Positions 10,672 to 22,626 are shown, counted from the first letter of the stretch. The stretch: DNA of 64,000 bases from Labrys monachus (GCF_030814655.1 NZ_JAUSVK010000001.1:6393001-6457000); one strand, 5' to 3'. Notes: generated by a model from the sequence alone, not told the origin. Made by a program: numbers and translations.

Positions 10672-11922
10672 TCAAGCTGCGACGGCAACAAGTTCCCGTC
10701 CGCTGCGGGCGGTGATGCGGACGGGAAGGATTTCCCCGGGCGCTCGCGCCTCCGTCGGCCGCACGGCGGCGAATTGGACGGTGCGGCCGATGCCGCCACG
10801 TTCGGTCAGGATCGGCAGCGCGCGGCCGATCTGGCCATCCAGGAAGCGTGCAAGCGCCTGGTCGCCCGCCTCCCGCAGGCGGGCGGCTCTCTCCCGGATC
10901 GCGGTGCCGTCGACGGGCGGCATGCGGGCGGCCGGCGTCTGCGGGCGAGGCGAGAACGGAAAGGCGTGCAGATAGACGATGCCGCATTCCTCGACGAGGT
11001 CGAGCGAGCGGCGGAACATCGCCTCGTCCTCGGTCGGAAAGCCGGCGATGATGTCGGCGCCGAAGACGACGTCGGGGCGCAGGCGACTGGCCTCGGCGCA
11101 GAAGCGCAGGGCATCCGCGCGGGAATGGCGCCGCTTCATCCGCTTCAGGACGAGATCGTCGCCCGACTGCAGCGAGAGGTGGAGGTGGGGCATCAGCCGT
11201 TCCTCCTCCGCCAGCATGCGCATGAGGTCCGCATCGGCCTCGATCGAATCGATCGAGGACAGCCGCAGCCGCGGCAGCTCGCGGATCTCCGCCAATATCT
11301 GCCGCACGAGCCGCCCAAGCGGCAGGGGGGCGGGCAGGTCGGCGCCGTAGCTCGTCAGGTCGACGCCGGTGAGGACGACCTCCTTGTAGCCGGCTTCGAC
11401 AAGGCGCCGGATCTGCGCGACGACGAGTTCCGGCGCCAGCGAGCGCGAATTGCCGCGTCCGAACGGGATGATGCAGAAGGTGCAGCGATGGTCGCAGCCG
11501 TTCTGGATCTGGACGAAACCGCGGGCGCGCGCCTCGAAGCCGCCGATCTCCGGCAGCGCGATATCGCGGGCCGCCATGATGTCGGAGGCGACCACCTTGC
11601 CCCGGCTGTCGTCGAGCGACTGCCATGTCGAAGGCGTGAGCTTCTCCGCATTGCCGACGACGAAGGAGACTTCCTCCATGGCGGCGAAGCGCTCGGTGTC
11701 GGTCTGCGCCGCGCAGCCGGTGACGACGATGCGCCGCTGCGGATCCTCGCGCTTGAGGCGCCGGATGGCCTGGCGTGCCTGGCGCGTCGCTTCGGCCGTC
11801 ACCGCGCAGCTGTTGATCACCGTGAGGTCGTCCCGGCCGCCGAGAAGCGTCTTCATCGCCTCGGATTCATGGATGTTGAGGCGGCAGCCGAAGGTGACGA
11901 CCGTGCTGGCGGCGGTGCTCAT
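10672..11922 (-). CDS. mtaB: tRNA (N6-threonylcarbamoyladenosine-C2)-methylthiotransferase MtaB
   Basis: This radical-SAM methylthiotransferase converts t6A37 to ms2t6A37 in tRNA. The 416-residue protein has the three UPF0004-domain cysteines (13, 39, 70) for the auxiliary 4Fe-4S cluster, the radical-SAM CxxxCxxC at Cys143, Cys147 and Cys150, and a C-terminal TRAM-like region. The ATG start overlaps the dapF stop by four bases, so dapF and mtaB form an operon. MiaB is less likely because the sequence begins directly with VVTFGCRLN, the MtaB form. Confidence 0.95.
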   Translation of the reverse strand: MSTAASTVVTFGCRLNIHESEAMKTLLGGRDDLTVINSCAVTAEATRQARQAIRRLKREDPQRRIVVTGCAAQTDTERFAAMEEVSFVVGNAEKLTPSTWQSLDDSRGKVVASDIMAARDIALPEIGGFEARARGFVQIQNGCDHRCTFCIIPFGRGNSRSLAPELVVAQIRRLVEAGYKEVVLTGVDLTSYGADLPAPLPLGRLVRQILAEIRELPRLRLSSIDSIEADADLMRMLAEEERLMPHLHLSLQSGDDLVLKRMKRRHSRADALRFCAEASRLRPDVVFGADIIAGFPTEDEAMFRRSLDLVEECGIVYLHAFPFSPRPQTPAARMPPVDGTAIRERAARLREAGDQALARFLDGQIGRALPILTERGGIGRTVQFAAVRPTEARAPGEILPVRITARSGRELVAVAA

Positions 11923-12782
11923 GCGGCGTCGGCGAACCAGGAGGGCGCGAAGCGTCCGGCATGCTCGAGCTCGACGGCGCCGGTCATCAGCACATGGTCG
12001 TCGCTCTCGCGCCAGTCGATCAGGAGATCGCCGCCCGGCAGCGAGATGCGGGTCCGGCGTGCGGTCAGGCCGAGCCGGGCCGCCGCCACGCCGGTGGCGC
12101 AGGCCGCCGAGCCGCAGGCCCGGGTCATGCCGGCGCCGCGCTCCCACACGCGCAGCACGATGTGGCCGGCATCGCGGACCTCGGCGAGCGAGACGTTCAC
12201 CCGTTCGGGAAACAGAGGATCGTGCTCGATGCTCGGCCCGATGGTGGCGAGGTCGTAGCCATAGGGGTCGTCCGGCACCCAGAAAACGGCATGCGGATTG
12301 CCCATATTGACCAGGCTCGGCCGCTCCAGCAGCGGCGCTTCGGCCGGACCGTAGCGGAAGTCGACCGCGCGGGTGTCCTCGGCCGGGCGCGAGATCGGAA
12401 TCTCCTGCCACAGGAAGCGGGGCGGGCCCATGTCCACGGTGAAGGCCTCGCCGGCCCGGCGGGCTTCGACCAGGCTCGTCGGCGTCTGCAGGACGATGGT
12501 GTCGCGGCCGTGCGCCGGCATCAGGTGCCAGGCGACGCAGCGCGTGCCGTTGCCGCAGGCGCCGGACTGCGAGCCGTCCGTGTTGAAGATGCGCATGAAG
12601 GCATCCGTGCCCGCCTGCCGGGGCGGATAGAGCACCATCAGCTGGTCGAACGGCTCATGCGCCGCAATCGCCCGCGCCTCCGCCGGCGTGACCTCGTGGC
12701 CGCCGTCGCGCAGGTCGAGCACGACGATCTCGTTGCCGATGCCGTTCATCTTCAGATAGGGGCGGTTCGCAAGGCCGGACAT
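11919..12782 (-). CDS. dapF: diaminopimelate epimerase
   Basis: DapF interconverts LL- and meso-diaminopimelate for lysine and peptidoglycan synthesis. The 287-residue protein shows the two catalytic cysteines: Cys76 in GACGNGTRC and Cys223 in [12 protein letters not shown]. The N-terminal [11 protein letters not shown] block is typical. It is the first gene of the dapF-mtaB operon and is divergent from the malic enzyme gene across a 229-base gap that should hold both promoters. Confidence 0.97.
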   Translation of the reverse strand: MSGLANRPYLKMNGIGNEIVVLDLRDGGHEVTPAEARAIAAHEPFDQLMVLYPPRQAGTDAFMRIFNTDGSQSGACGNGTRCVAWHLMPAHGRDTIVLQTPTSLVEARRAGEAFTVDMGPPRFLWQEIPISRPAEDTRAVDFRYGPAEAPLLERPSLVNMGNPHAVFWVPDDPYGYDLATIGPSIEHDPLFPERVNVSLAEVRDAGHIVLRVWERGAGMTRACGSAACATGVAAARLGLTARRTRISLPGGDLLIDWRESDDHVLMTGAVELEHAGRFAPSWFADAA

Positions 12783-13011
12783 GCGGAAAGGCTCTCAATT
12801 CTGCCCCTTCATATAGGGGAAATCCGGCCGCAAACCAATGGCCGTCTCGACGCCGGCAGGCCGATCATGCAGGCCGCCGCCAGGCCGCGAACTTCTGCCG
12901 GGGAGATGCGCAAAAGCGACGTTTTCTGCTGCAGTGCAACCAGAAATCACCCTTGTTGGCCGCCAAAGCAGCGGATAGGGTCGGCGCCCCGCCACTGGAA
13001 AGCCTCCGAAA

Positions 13012-15294
<2,283 letters not shown>

Positions 15295-15332
15295 CACCAT
15301 CGGCGGGCCGGCAGGCGCGTCCGCGCGGCGCG

Positions 15333-16244
15333 TCACGCCTGCCGGGCGATGCGGCCGATGACGTTGACGAGAAGGCGCGCCGCCGTGATCGCGGAGACGC
15401 CGCCGCGATCGGACGGCGGAAAGAACTCGATCAGGTCGAATCCCGCGATCCTCGCGCGGGCGGCGACGCCCTCGATCAGGCCGATCGCCTGGCCGTAGTC
15501 GAGCCCACCCGGCGTCGGGGCGGCCACGGCGGGCATGACGGCAGGGTCGAGCGCGTCGCAATCGAAGGTGACGACGACATTCGCGCCGGCGGGAATATGC
15601 CGGAGCGCAGCCTCCGGCCCGTCGCGATGCAGCTCGCGCGCCGTGACGAAGCGGGCGCCGTAGCTCTTCGCCGCCTCGATCTCCGCGGCGCGGGCGCTGC
15701 CGAGGCCGCGCAGGCCGACCTGCACGATGCCGGCGACGTGCGGCATCTCGCTGGCGCGCCGCATCGTGCTCGAAAAGCCGAAGCGCTCGCCATAGCGCTC
15801 CTCGCGCCAGTCGATATGGGCGTCGACCTGCAGGATCCAGATCGGGCCGGCCGGCGCAAAGCCGGCGAGGAAGGGAATCGGCACCGAATCGTCGCCGCCG
15901 ATCATCACCGGCACGGCCGAGGCGGCGAGGATGGCGCGCGTCTGCCGCTCGATCAGCGCCCGGTTGCCGGCACCGTCGCCGAGCGTGGTCGGCACGTCGC
16001 CGATATCGACGCAAGCGGCGGGACCGCCGGCGAACAGCGGGCCGTCGAGATCGAAATCCCAATGCTCGGTCCAATCCGCATCTTCCTGGCTGGCGGCCCG
16101 GATCGCCGCCGGAGCCTGCGCGAACGGGGCGGCGTCGATGCCCGGATAGAGCGTGCCGTGCGGCGCGCCGAAGAGCACGGCGCGGGGCGCGACGTTGCCG
16201 GGGAGGCGATCGGGGAAACCGAGGAAGGCGGGCGATGGCGGCAT
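15333..16244 (-). CDS. arginase/agmatinase-family ureohydrolase with altered metal ligand
   Basis: The 303-residue protein has the ureohydrolase fold signatures: DAHID at 141-145 and FDCDALDP at 227-234, which supply most ligands of the dinuclear metal centre. The first ligand motif, normally GGDHS, reads GGDDS at 116-120, so Asp119 replaces the usual His. This could mean a changed metal preference or a different guanidino substrate; I would not call it agmatinase on this evidence. No polyamine or arginine gene lies beside it. The 3' end is 38 bases from the malic enzyme stop (convergent). Confidence 0.85.
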   Translation of the reverse strand: MPPSPAFLGFPDRLPGNVAPRAVLFGAPHGTLYPGIDAAPFAQAPAAIRAASQEDADWTEHWDFDLDGPLFAGGPAACVDIGDVPTTLGDGAGNRALIERQTRAILAASAVPVMIGGDDSVPIPFLAGFAPAGPIWILQVDAHIDWREERYGERFGFSSTMRRASEMPHVAGIVQVGLRGLGSARAAEIEAAKSYGARFVTARELHRDGPEAALRHIPAGANVVVTFDCDALDPAVMPAVAAPTPGGLDYGQAIGLIEGVAARARIAGFDLIEFFPPSDRGGVSAITAARLLVNVIGRIARQA

Positions 16245-16417
16245 GAGAGGTCCTCGTCTTGGCGAGAGCGGCGGGCTCGATTCCGCCCGCGGCCCGGATG
16301 CTGCGATCCTGCCTGAACCTCGATCCGAAAGCAGCCGCGCTTACATTTCATTACAAAGGCCTCTGATTCCGGAAACCCCGCGGTGCGACAATCCCTTGAG
16401 ATCGAAAGGATTCCGCC

Positions 16418-16486
16418 ATGCTGTCCGCCTTGCTCTTCGTCTCCGTTGCCGCGTTCGGGTTCTATTACGTCGCGTTCGATCTGTGA
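16418..16486 (+). CDS. candidate small membrane peptide, 22 residues
   Basis: A short frame begins with ATG eight bases after an AAAGGA-type ribosome-binding site and encodes a 22-residue peptide that is almost wholly hydrophobic (MLSALLFVSVAAF, then FYYV and AFDL). It would form one transmembrane helix. It lies in the 357-base gap between the divergent ureohydrolase start and the end of the S41-like gene. There is no homology evidence available to me, so this is a candidate only. Confidence 0.4.
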   Translation: MLSALLFVSVAAFGFYYVAFDL

Positions 16487-16601
16487 GGCTTCGCGGGACG
16501 AAGACGAGACAGGACGGCAACCGAATGGCCGTGTCGCCCCCGTCGAAGGCATCCATGAAGCGAGATCAGGCCGGATCGTGCAACAGGCCGAGCGAAGAGG
16601 C

Positions 16602-17990
16602 CTATGGCGCGCCGCGATCCGCCATGGCGAGCGCTCTCTCGAGGACGGGATCCCGGCCCGCCGCGTAATCGGAAAACGAGACGTCGACCGCGATATCGGG
16701 CGCGAGGGATATGTTCCGAGGTCCGAAGGCGATGGTGGGCCAATAGCATTGCCCGGGGTCGGAGCATCCATGTTCGTAGTCCTCGAACCGCGTGCTGTAG
16801 AAAACGGTGATTCCCGAATTCGGCAGGATCTTGGTTCCGGGCTCGGCCCAGAAATGGCCGTTGTCGCCCATCGGCTCGCCGATGAAGATCACCTTGTCCG
16901 GGCCGGCGCCCTTGAGCATGGCGGCCGTCACCAAAGCGGCCGAAAACGTCGCGCGACCGATCAGCACGAAGACCCGGCCGCCGGCGGGCATCAATTTCGG
17001 CAGGGCCTGGGCGAACAGAAGCGTGTCGAAGAAATTGCCGCCATTGTTGAGCCGCAGATCGACGATCACGGCTTGCGGCTGCTTCGGCACCACGAGGCCT
17101 TGCAGAACGCCGAAGACCCACCCCTGATAGCGCGCATCCTGGCCCTGGCTGCGCAGATAATTGCTTCTGACATACAGAACCTTGCCGGCGCTCCCCATCC
17201 ACGTCGTCGACAGGTCGGTGGGCTTGGCATAGACGGGGGAGCGGGTGTCGATCCCATCCAGCACATGGGGCCAGCGGCCCGGCATGTCCGGATCGTCCGG
17301 GATGAGCGCCGACCAGCCGCTAAAGACCGGATCATGGCCATCGCCCGGGTCCGGCGCGGTTGCCGCGCCGAGGCTGGCGCGATGGAGGCCGCCATCGGCG
17401 AGACGCAGGGTCACCGGAATCTCGGCGGCGTCGGGTACCGCGCCGATGCGGCGCAGGACGGCCGGGCTGGTCAGATAGGCGGCGCTCAGATAGCGGATGC
17501 GCTGGTCGGTGCCGGAGATGAAGGGCGCGACGGCGGCGAGCGCCTCGTCCGGCGTCATCCCGCCGAGCTTTTCGACGCGAGCGCCCAGCACATGCGGGAA
17601 TTGCGGCTGGGCGCTGACGATGTGGAGCCCGTCGGCGAACCACCAGGTCCGGATCGGCAGGCTGCCCAGCAGGCGACCGACCAGCGCGGTGGTGTGGCCG
17701 TTGCGCGGTATGGCCGCCGCTCGCATGACATACAGCGCAAAGTCCTCGACGGACAGGCTGGCGACTCTGCTCCCGGCTTCCGCGATGACGCCATCGAGGA
17801 TCTGCCGCTGCCGCTCGCTGAAGCTTCGGTCGAGGGGAGCCCACTGCGTCCGGAGATAATCGAGATCCTCCATCATCCGGCCCGGCGAAAGCCTCGAAGG
17901 CGGTGTCTCCGCCCGGGCCGAGCGCCCTGCCGTCAGAGAGGCGAGGGCCGCGGAGGCGGCCTGCATCCATTGCCGGCGGTTCAAACGCAT
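16602..17990 (-). CDS. Tat-exported S41-like peptidase-fold protein
   Basis: The 462-residue protein begins with a twin-arginine signal (RLNRRQWMQAASAAL, cleavage near ARA-ET). The C-terminal part resembles the S41 (tail-specific protease/interphotoreceptor retinoid-binding) fold: VIVDLRLNNGGN at about 308-319 and GRATFSAA with Ser350 in the nucleophile position. I see no PDZ domain. It is probably a periplasmic S41-like hydrolase, but activity and substrate cannot be read from sequence. It is monocistronic as far as I can see. Confidence 0.75.
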   Translation of the reverse strand: MRLNRRQWMQAASAALASLTAGRSARAETPPSRLSPGRMMEDLDYLRTQWAPLDRSFSERQRQILDGVIAEAGSRVASLSVEDFALYVMRAAAIPRNGHTTALVGRLLGSLPIRTWWFADGLHIVSAQPQFPHVLGARVEKLGGMTPDEALAAVAPFISGTDQRIRYLSAAYLTSPAVLRRIGAVPDAAEIPVTLRLADGGLHRASLGAATAPDPGDGHDPVFSGWSALIPDDPDMPGRWPHVLDGIDTRSPVYAKPTDLSTTWMGSAGKVLYVRSNYLRSQGQDARYQGWVFGVLQGLVVPKQPQAVIVDLRLNNGGNFFDTLLFAQALPKLMPAGGRVFVLIGRATFSAALVTAAMLKGAGPDKVIFIGEPMGDNGHFWAEPGTKILPNSGITVFYSTRFEDYEHGCSDPGQCYWPTIAFGPRNISLAPDIAVDVSFSDYAAGRDPVLERALAMADRGAP

Positions 17991-18039
17991 GAGCAGACAG
18001 CCCCGAATCGCCGACGATATTTATGCAGGGAAGGAAGGG

Positions 18040-18115
18040 TGGTGCCGCTTGCGTGACTCGAACACGCGACCCCATCATTACGAATGATGTGCTCTACCGG
18101 CTGAGCTAAAGCGGC
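18040..18115 (-). tRNA. tRNA-Thr (anticodon CGT)
   Basis: The 76-base gene folds as a full cloverleaf. The acceptor arm is GCCGCTT/AAGCGGC, followed by a D arm with TAGCTCAGCCGGTAGAGCA and an anticodon stem CATCA/TGATG. The anticodon loop is TTCGTAA (CGT at positions 34-36, reading ACG threonine codons). The T arm contains GTTCGAGTC, and the CCA end is encoded. No integrated element is visible beside it. Confidence 0.95.
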
Positions 18116-18216
18116 GCCTGGAGCGCTGTCCGGATATGCGCAGCCCGGCGGCCGATGCGGCAGCCGCGCTGATGCGTCGCCCTGATACAGGCAAGCGCGC
18201 CGGAAGGCAAGCGCTC

Positions 18217-18245
18217 TTGACGGGACAATGTCGCACGACTATAGC
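18217..18245 (+). promoter_or_regulatory. probable sigma-70 promoter of rpmB
   Basis: A -35 TTGACG (18217-18222) is followed, after 16-17 bases, by CTATAG/TATAGC as -10. The predicted start leaves a leader of roughly 105 bases before rpmB. That leader is able to form small GC-rich hairpins. Confidence 0.55.
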
Positions 18246-18357
18246 AACGCCACACAATTCAGGGTCGGAGGTTGCTGCCCCCGTTCACGGGTGGTGGTAA
18301 CGTTTGATCTTTGGCCCCGCCTGGTGCGGCGCCGTCCCGATTGAGAAGGATCGTCCC

Positions 18358-18648
18358 ATGTCCCGCCGTTGCGCGCTGACCGAGAAGGGTGTTCAGTCTG
18401 GCCACAAGGTGAGCCATTCGAACCACAAGACCAAGCGCAAGTTCCTGCCGAACCTGCACAATGTCACGCTGATTTCCGACGTGCTCGGCCGCTCCGTGCG
18501 CCTGCGCGTCTCCGCCGCCGGCCTTCGCACGGTCGAGCACAATGGCGGCCTCGACGCCTGGCTGATCAAGGCGAGCGCCACCGAGCTTTCCACGACGGCC
18601 GTCCGGCTGAAGCGTGAGATCGAGAAGAAGATGACGACTGCGCACTGA
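18358..18648 (+). CDS. rpmB: 50S ribosomal protein L28
   Basis: The 96-residue basic protein begins [10 protein letters not shown] and contains [18 protein letters not shown], the typical L28 signature in alphaproteobacteria. The ATG at 18358 has AGAAGGA about eight bases upstream; the open frame reaches further up but lacks such a site. A sigma-70 promoter lies upstream and an intrinsic terminator downstream, so it is probably transcribed alone. Confidence 0.96.
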   Translation: MSRRCALTEKGVQSGHKVSHSNHKTKRKFLPNLHNVTLISDVLGRSVRLRVSAAGLRTVEHNGGLDAWLIKASATELSTTAVRLKREIEKKMTTAH

Positions 18649-18673
18649 CGCACTCGCACGTTGCCGCCTTCGA

Positions 18674-18699
18674 GGCCGGGGCTTTGCTCCGGCCTTTTT
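18674..18699 (+). terminator. intrinsic terminator of rpmB
   Basis: The arms GGCCGG and CCGGCC (flanked by further G-C pairs) enclose a short loop and are followed by a run of five T. It starts 26 bases after the rpmB stop. The remaining part of the 306-base gap to the TerC gene holds only a strong GGGGCC/GGCCCC hairpin near 18857. Confidence 0.8.
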
Positions 18700-18954
18700 C
18701 GTGGGCGATGCGCAATCGGCGGGCCTGCCCAGCGATTTTCGCCGCGCGTTGGCGGTTATGAGCCCGGATCGCGCCCGGCAGGGCCTCCCGCGCGCTGCCC
18801 CGAACGTGAAGTCCTTTCGGCTTGCCCTTGACGGGGCGGCCGCGATCGGCGATGGAAAGGGGCCGGTTACCGGGCCCCTCTGGCGGATGCGCTCTGCGCG
18901 CCGCGATGTCGGAGCCGGCTTCGATGGTCATTTCGAAGCAAAAGGGTCCGGCGC

Positions 18955-19992
18955 ATGCTCGATTTCCTCACCTATGACGTTGCCGGCCAGCCGAGCTGGA
19001 TGTGGCTCGGCTTCCTCGCCTTCGTGCTGCTGCTGCTCGTGTTCGATCTCAATGTCGTCAATCGCGACGACAGGGAACTCGGCGTCGCGCAGAGCCTCAA
19101 GCTCTCCGCCCTCTATATAGCCATCGCCATGGCGTTCGGCGCCGCGATCTGGTGGGGCCTCGACGACAGGCCGGACGGCAGCAATCCGGCGATCGACTAT
19201 TTCACCGGCTATTTCATCGAGAAATCGCTGTCGATCGACAATGTCTTCGTCATCGCGCTGATCTTCCGCTATTTCGGCGTGCCGGCGGCGCTGCAATACC
19301 GGGCCCTGGTCTGGGGCATCCTGGCCACCATCGTGCTGCGCGGCATCATGATCGGCGCCGGCGCCACCATCGTGCAGACCTATGGCTGGGTGCTCTACCT
19401 CTTCGCGGCCTTCCTGATCGTCACCGGGGTGCGCATGCTGTTCGTGTCGGGGGAGACGCAGGCGTTCCAGGAAAACTGGCTGGTGCGCTTCCTGCGGCGG
19501 CATATGCGCATCACGGCGGAGCTGCACGGCAGCCGCTTCCTCGTCCGCCAGGCCGATCCGACCAGCGGCCGGCCCGTCCTGTATGCGACGCCGCTGCTGG
19601 TGGCGCTGATCGTCATCAATGTCGCCGACATCGTGTTCGCGGTCGATTCGGTGCCGGCGATCCTCGCGGTCACCACCGATACCTTCATCGTCTATACCGC
19701 GAACATCATGGCGATCCTCGGCCTGCGCGCCCTCTATTTCGCGCTGGCCGCGATGATCGACCGCTTCCACTACCTCAAATATGCGCTCGCGCTGGTGCTG
19801 GTCTTCATCGGCGCCAAGATCTACTGGGCCCATCTCGTCGGCAAGGTCGACCCGGCGCTGGCGCTCGGGGTGACGCTCGCCATCATCGGCGGCGGTGTGG
19901 TCGTCTCGCTCTGGAAGACGCGGCCCGTGCAGCCGCGCGGCGTTGCGCCGGCTGTCCTGGCACCGCGGCGGACGCCGGTCGACGAATCGTGA
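18955..19992 (+). CDS. TerC/Alx-family membrane protein
   Basis: The 345-residue protein has about eight to nine hydrophobic segments and the TerC family motifs EKSLSIDNVFV (89-99) and VFAVDSVPAI (about 228-236), whose acidic residues are proposed to bind metal. Family members include Alx, linked to manganese export, and TerC, linked to tellurite resistance or to metallation of exported proteins. No ter genes are nearby, so a manganese-related role is the more likely inference. Confidence 0.88.
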   Translation: MLDFLTYDVAGQPSWMWLGFLAFVLLLLVFDLNVVNRDDRELGVAQSLKLSALYIAIAMAFGAAIWWGLDDRPDGSNPAIDYFTGYFIEKSLSIDNVFVIALIFRYFGVPAALQYRALVWGILATIVLRGIMIGAGATIVQTYGWVLYLFAAFLIVTGVRMLFVSGETQAFQENWLVRFLRRHMRITAELHGSRFLVRQADPTSGRPVLYATPLLVALIVINVADIVFAVDSVPAILAVTTDTFIVYTANIMAILGLRALYFALAAMIDRFHYLKYALALVLVFIGAKIYWAHLVGKVDPALALGVTLAIIGGGVVVSLWKTRPVQPRGVAPAVLAPRRTPVDES

Positions 19993-20163
19993 CCGGGGCC
20001 CGGATCGGGGCCGGGACGTGTCTCGCAACATGGCGGGGAAACCGCTAAGGTGCGATCGTGCCGGCGCGGACCCGCTGCCGCGGCTCTTGTCCCGGCCTCT
20101 TATCCCTCCGTCGCCGAAGCGCGCCCCGGCGCTTTCGGCCTGCTGCCCCAGGAGACCTGTCCC

Positions 20164-20772
20164 ATGCCGATACCGCGCCGTTCCCTCCTGGCCGGGCTCG
20201 CCCTCGCCGGCCTGCGGCCCGGCTTTGCGGCGGCCGCCATGCAGATCATCGAGGCGGGAACCGTGCAGGCCACGGCCGGCGAGACGACCGGCCAGCTGCG
20301 CGGCGAGAGGCGCCCCCTCGCCGTCGGCGCCTCCGTCTTCATCGACGACATGCTCGGCACGGGGGCCGGCGCCCGGCTGGCGGTCAAGCTCGGCGAGGCG
20401 ACGCGGCTCTCGCTCGGCGAGCGCACACGGGTGCGCATCGACCGGTTTCTGGTCGACCGCGGCGGCGAGCTGGTGCTGGAACGGGGCGCGATGCTGTTCG
20501 ACCGGCCCGACGGCGCGCCGTCGGGGCCGCTGTCCGTCACCACGCCGTTCGGCCTGATCGCGGCGCGCGGCACGAAATTCTTCGCCGGCCCCAGCAAGGG
20601 CGTGTTCGGCGTGTTCGTCGAGCACGGGCTCGTGACGGTGACGACGCATGGCGGGCAGGTGACGCTGACCCACGGGCTCGGCACCAATCTCACCAGCGCC
20701 AGAGCGGCTCCGACGAAGCCCGTCGCCTGGAATGCGGCCCGCATCGCCGATGCCGAGGCATCGGTGGCCTGA
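20164..20772 (+). CDS. FecR-domain exported protein
   Basis: The 202-residue protein starts with RRSLLAGLALAGL, a possible twin-arginine signal, and has a FecR-type beta domain: the GASVFIDDMLGTGAGARLAVKL and LSLGERTRVRIDRF region, then TPFGLIAARGT. Such domains occur in periplasmic sensing or scaffolding proteins. No sigma factor or TonB receptor adjoins, so this is not a classical Fec system. I chose the ATG at 20164 because CAGGAGA lies about nine bases upstream. Confidence 0.8.
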   Translation: MPIPRRSLLAGLALAGLRPGFAAAAMQIIEAGTVQATAGETTGQLRGERRPLAVGASVFIDDMLGTGAGARLAVKLGEATRLSLGERTRVRIDRFLVDRGGELVLERGAMLFDRPDGAPSGPLSVTTPFGLIAARGTKFFAGPSKGVFGVFVEHGLVTVTTHGGQVTLTHGLGTNLTSARAAPTKPVAWNAARIADAEASVA

Positions 20773-20882
20773 GGTCCGCCGGAAGTGCGGACAAGCGGGG
20801 CTTCCGGCGGGCTCTGCGTTTCCGGGCAGGGCGATCGGGTGATCGCCCCACCGGCTAGGCTGTCCGCCGCAGCGGAGGCCGT

Positions 20883-21503
20883 TCAGACCGCCAGCTCGGT
20901 GGAACCGCTGCTTTCCCGCACGATGGCGGGCTGCCAGGCCTTGAAGCTGACCCAGTCGGCACGGGAGAGGCAGAAGCGGTCGATCGGCAGGGCGCCGCCG
21001 CGCGCCGGAGCGGCGCGCAGGCCCGAATTGATATAGCGCAGGCCGCACTTCTCCATCACCCGGCGCGAGGGCTCGTTGATGACGCGGCATTCGCCGATGA
21101 CGGTCTTGATCGGCAGGGTATCGAAGCCGTGGTCGATCAGCGCCCGGGCCGCTTCCGTCGCCAGGCCGCGGCCCCAATGGCGCCGGCCGAGCCAGTAGCC
21201 GATCTCTGCCGCGTCGGGCTTGGGCAGGCGGAAGCCGATGCAGCCCAGGAAGGCCTTGCCTTCCTTGCTTTCGATGGCGAATGCCAGCTCCTTGCCTGCC
21301 CGACGCGCCTCGTCCTGATAATGGACGAAGGTGAGCGCGTCGTTTTCACCATAGGGGAAAGGCAGGCGGCCCGTCATGAGCGCGACGGCGGAGTCGTTGG
21401 CCAGGGCGGCCATCTCCGGGACGTCGGCGAAGGTCGGGGCACGCAGGATCAAGCGCGCGGTTTCGATCTCTATGGTCGGGATCGCCGAGGCTTGGGAGGA
21501 CAT
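20883..21503 (-). CDS. GNAT N-acetyltransferase, RimJ/RimL type
   Basis: The 206-residue protein has an ETARLILRAPTFADVPEM N-terminus and the acetyl-CoA loop around RHWGRGLATEAARALIDHGF, typical of the RimJ/RimL group that acetylates protein N-termini. The start at 21503 has GGAG eight bases upstream. It follows rplU and rpmA on the same strand after 134 bases, an order common in Hyphomicrobiales, although obgE, which often comes next, is absent here. The substrate is unknown. Confidence 0.85.
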   Translation of the reverse strand: MSSQASAIPTIEIETARLILRAPTFADVPEMAALANDSAVALMTGRLPFPYGENDALTFVHYQDEARRAGKELAFAIESKEGKAFLGCIGFRLPKPDAAEIGYWLGRRHWGRGLATEAARALIDHGFDTLPIKTVIGECRVINEPSRRVMEKCGLRYINSGLRAAPARGGALPIDRFCLSRADWVSFKAWQPAIVRESSGSTELAV

Positions 21504-21637
21504 GGGGCAGCTCCAGACGTGAAAAAGGGCGTTGGGATTTCTCTCCACCGCCCTTGCTTCAACCTGTGCACCCTTTAGGGCTTTTTTCAGGTCCGCCGGT
21601 CCAGTGGAGCCGGCGGAGCTGATGATATCCGCCGGGT

Positions 21638-21919
21638 TTATTCTGCTGCTACTTTCATCGCGGCATCGGCCGTGACGACATTGACGTAAATTCGGCCGTT
21701 GGCGCGGGTGCGGAAATCGACGCGGCCCTCGATGAGAGCGAAAAGGGTATGGTCTTTGCCCATGCCGACATTGATGCCGGGATGCCACTTCGTGCCGCGT
21801 TGGCGCACGATGATGTTGCCTGGGATCACGGCTTCCGAACCGAATTTCTTGACGCCGAGACGTTGGCTGTGCGAGTCGCGACCGTTGCGCGACGAACCGC
21901 CTGCTTTTTTGTGAGCCAT
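21638..21919 (-). CDS. rpmA: 50S ribosomal protein L27
   Basis: The 93-residue protein begins [15 protein letters not shown], the diagnostic L27 N-terminus, followed by RLGVKKFG and the RGTKWHPG segment. The ATG at 21919 has GAGGAG eight bases upstream. It is the second gene of a rplU-rpmA-GNAT series on the minus strand. Confidence 0.97.
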   Translation of the reverse strand: MAHKKAGGSSRNGRDSHSQRLGVKKFGSEAVIPGNIIVRQRGTKWHPGINVGMGKDHTLFALIEGRVDFRTRANGRIYVNVVTADAAMKVAAE

Positions 21920-22062
21920 GGCGATAACTCCTCGAATCCATTCTACGCCGGTGCTGTGACACGGCGGTGAAACCATCAATTGGGCCGACAATGCCCGATC
22001 GTCAGGCGATTGTCGACCCCCGAAACATTTTCCGAGCGGACAGGCCGGAAGGGCCTGCCGGT

Positions 22063-22443
22063 TCAGGCCTCGGCGGCTGCCGGCTCGTCCGCCGTTCCCG
22101 CGCTCGAGCCCGTCACCGTGGGCTTGGCGCCGTCGACGAGGATCTCGGCGATGCGCACCACGGTCTGGTGCTGGCGATGGCCGCGGCGGCGCTTCGAATT
22201 CTGGCGGCGGCGCTTCTTGAAGGCGATGACCTTGTCGGCACGACCCTGCTCCACGACTTCGGCGGCGACCGATGCGCCTGACACCGTCGGCGTGCCGAAA
22301 GTCAGGCCTGCGTCGCCACCGACGGCGAGGATCTCGGGAAATACGATGATTTCCCCGACCTCTCCTTCGAGCTTCTCGACCGTTACGACGTCGTTCGGAT
22401 TGACGCGGTATTGCTTACCGCCCGTCTTGATGACCGCGAACAT
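22063..22443 (-). CDS. rplU: 50S ribosomal protein L21
   Basis: The 126-residue protein starts [14 protein letters not shown] and contains the [16 protein letters not shown] segment of L21. It has an Ala/Glu-rich C-terminal tail making it about 20 residues longer than the E. coli protein, which is usual in this group. The ATG at 22443 is preceded by GAGGAAA. A promoter about 190 bases upstream gives a long leader. Confidence 0.97.
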   Translation of the reverse strand: MFAVIKTGGKQYRVNPNDVVTVEKLEGEVGEIIVFPEILAVGGDAGLTFGTPTVSGASVAAEVVEQGRADKVIAFKKRRRQNSKRRRGHRQHQTVVRIAEILVDGAKPTVTGSSAGTADEPAAAEA

Positions 22444-22595
22444 GATTTTCCTCGTTCGGACCCGGCATTCGCCCGGCGGTCGCATCCGCACGCATCGATG
22501 AAAGGGGAACATCGATCGGTGCCTGGACTGCTCGCGCGGCCGGCTTTTCCAGTCTGTTGACATAAGGCCGCCCGCCGATGGCAGAGGCGGCCACG

Positions 22596-22626
22596 AAAAA
22601 ACACGCGCGACCCCAAGGCCGCGCGT
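22596..22626 (-). terminator. attenuator-like hairpin at the start of the rplU leader
   Basis: Read on the minus strand, ACGCGCG and CGCGCGT arms enclose a GGCC-TTGGGG-type loop and run into TGTTTTTT. It has the form of an intrinsic terminator, but it lies at the very beginning of the predicted rplU transcript instead of after a gene. Confidence 0.5.

Noticed and set aside
18040-18115. Integration site at the tRNA-Thr gene
   Set aside because: No integrase, no repeated tRNA 3' end and no foreign composition are visible nearby.
18700-18954. yybP-ykoY manganese riboswitch ahead of the TerC gene
   Set aside because: The association is known for TerC/Alx genes and there is a strong GGGGCC/GGCCCC hairpin here, but I could not find the conserved core of the riboswitch.
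18928-21177. 749-codon minus-strand open frame
   Set aside because: Antisense to the TerC and FecR-domain genes, with His/Asp-rich composition typical of antisense frames in GC-rich DNA.
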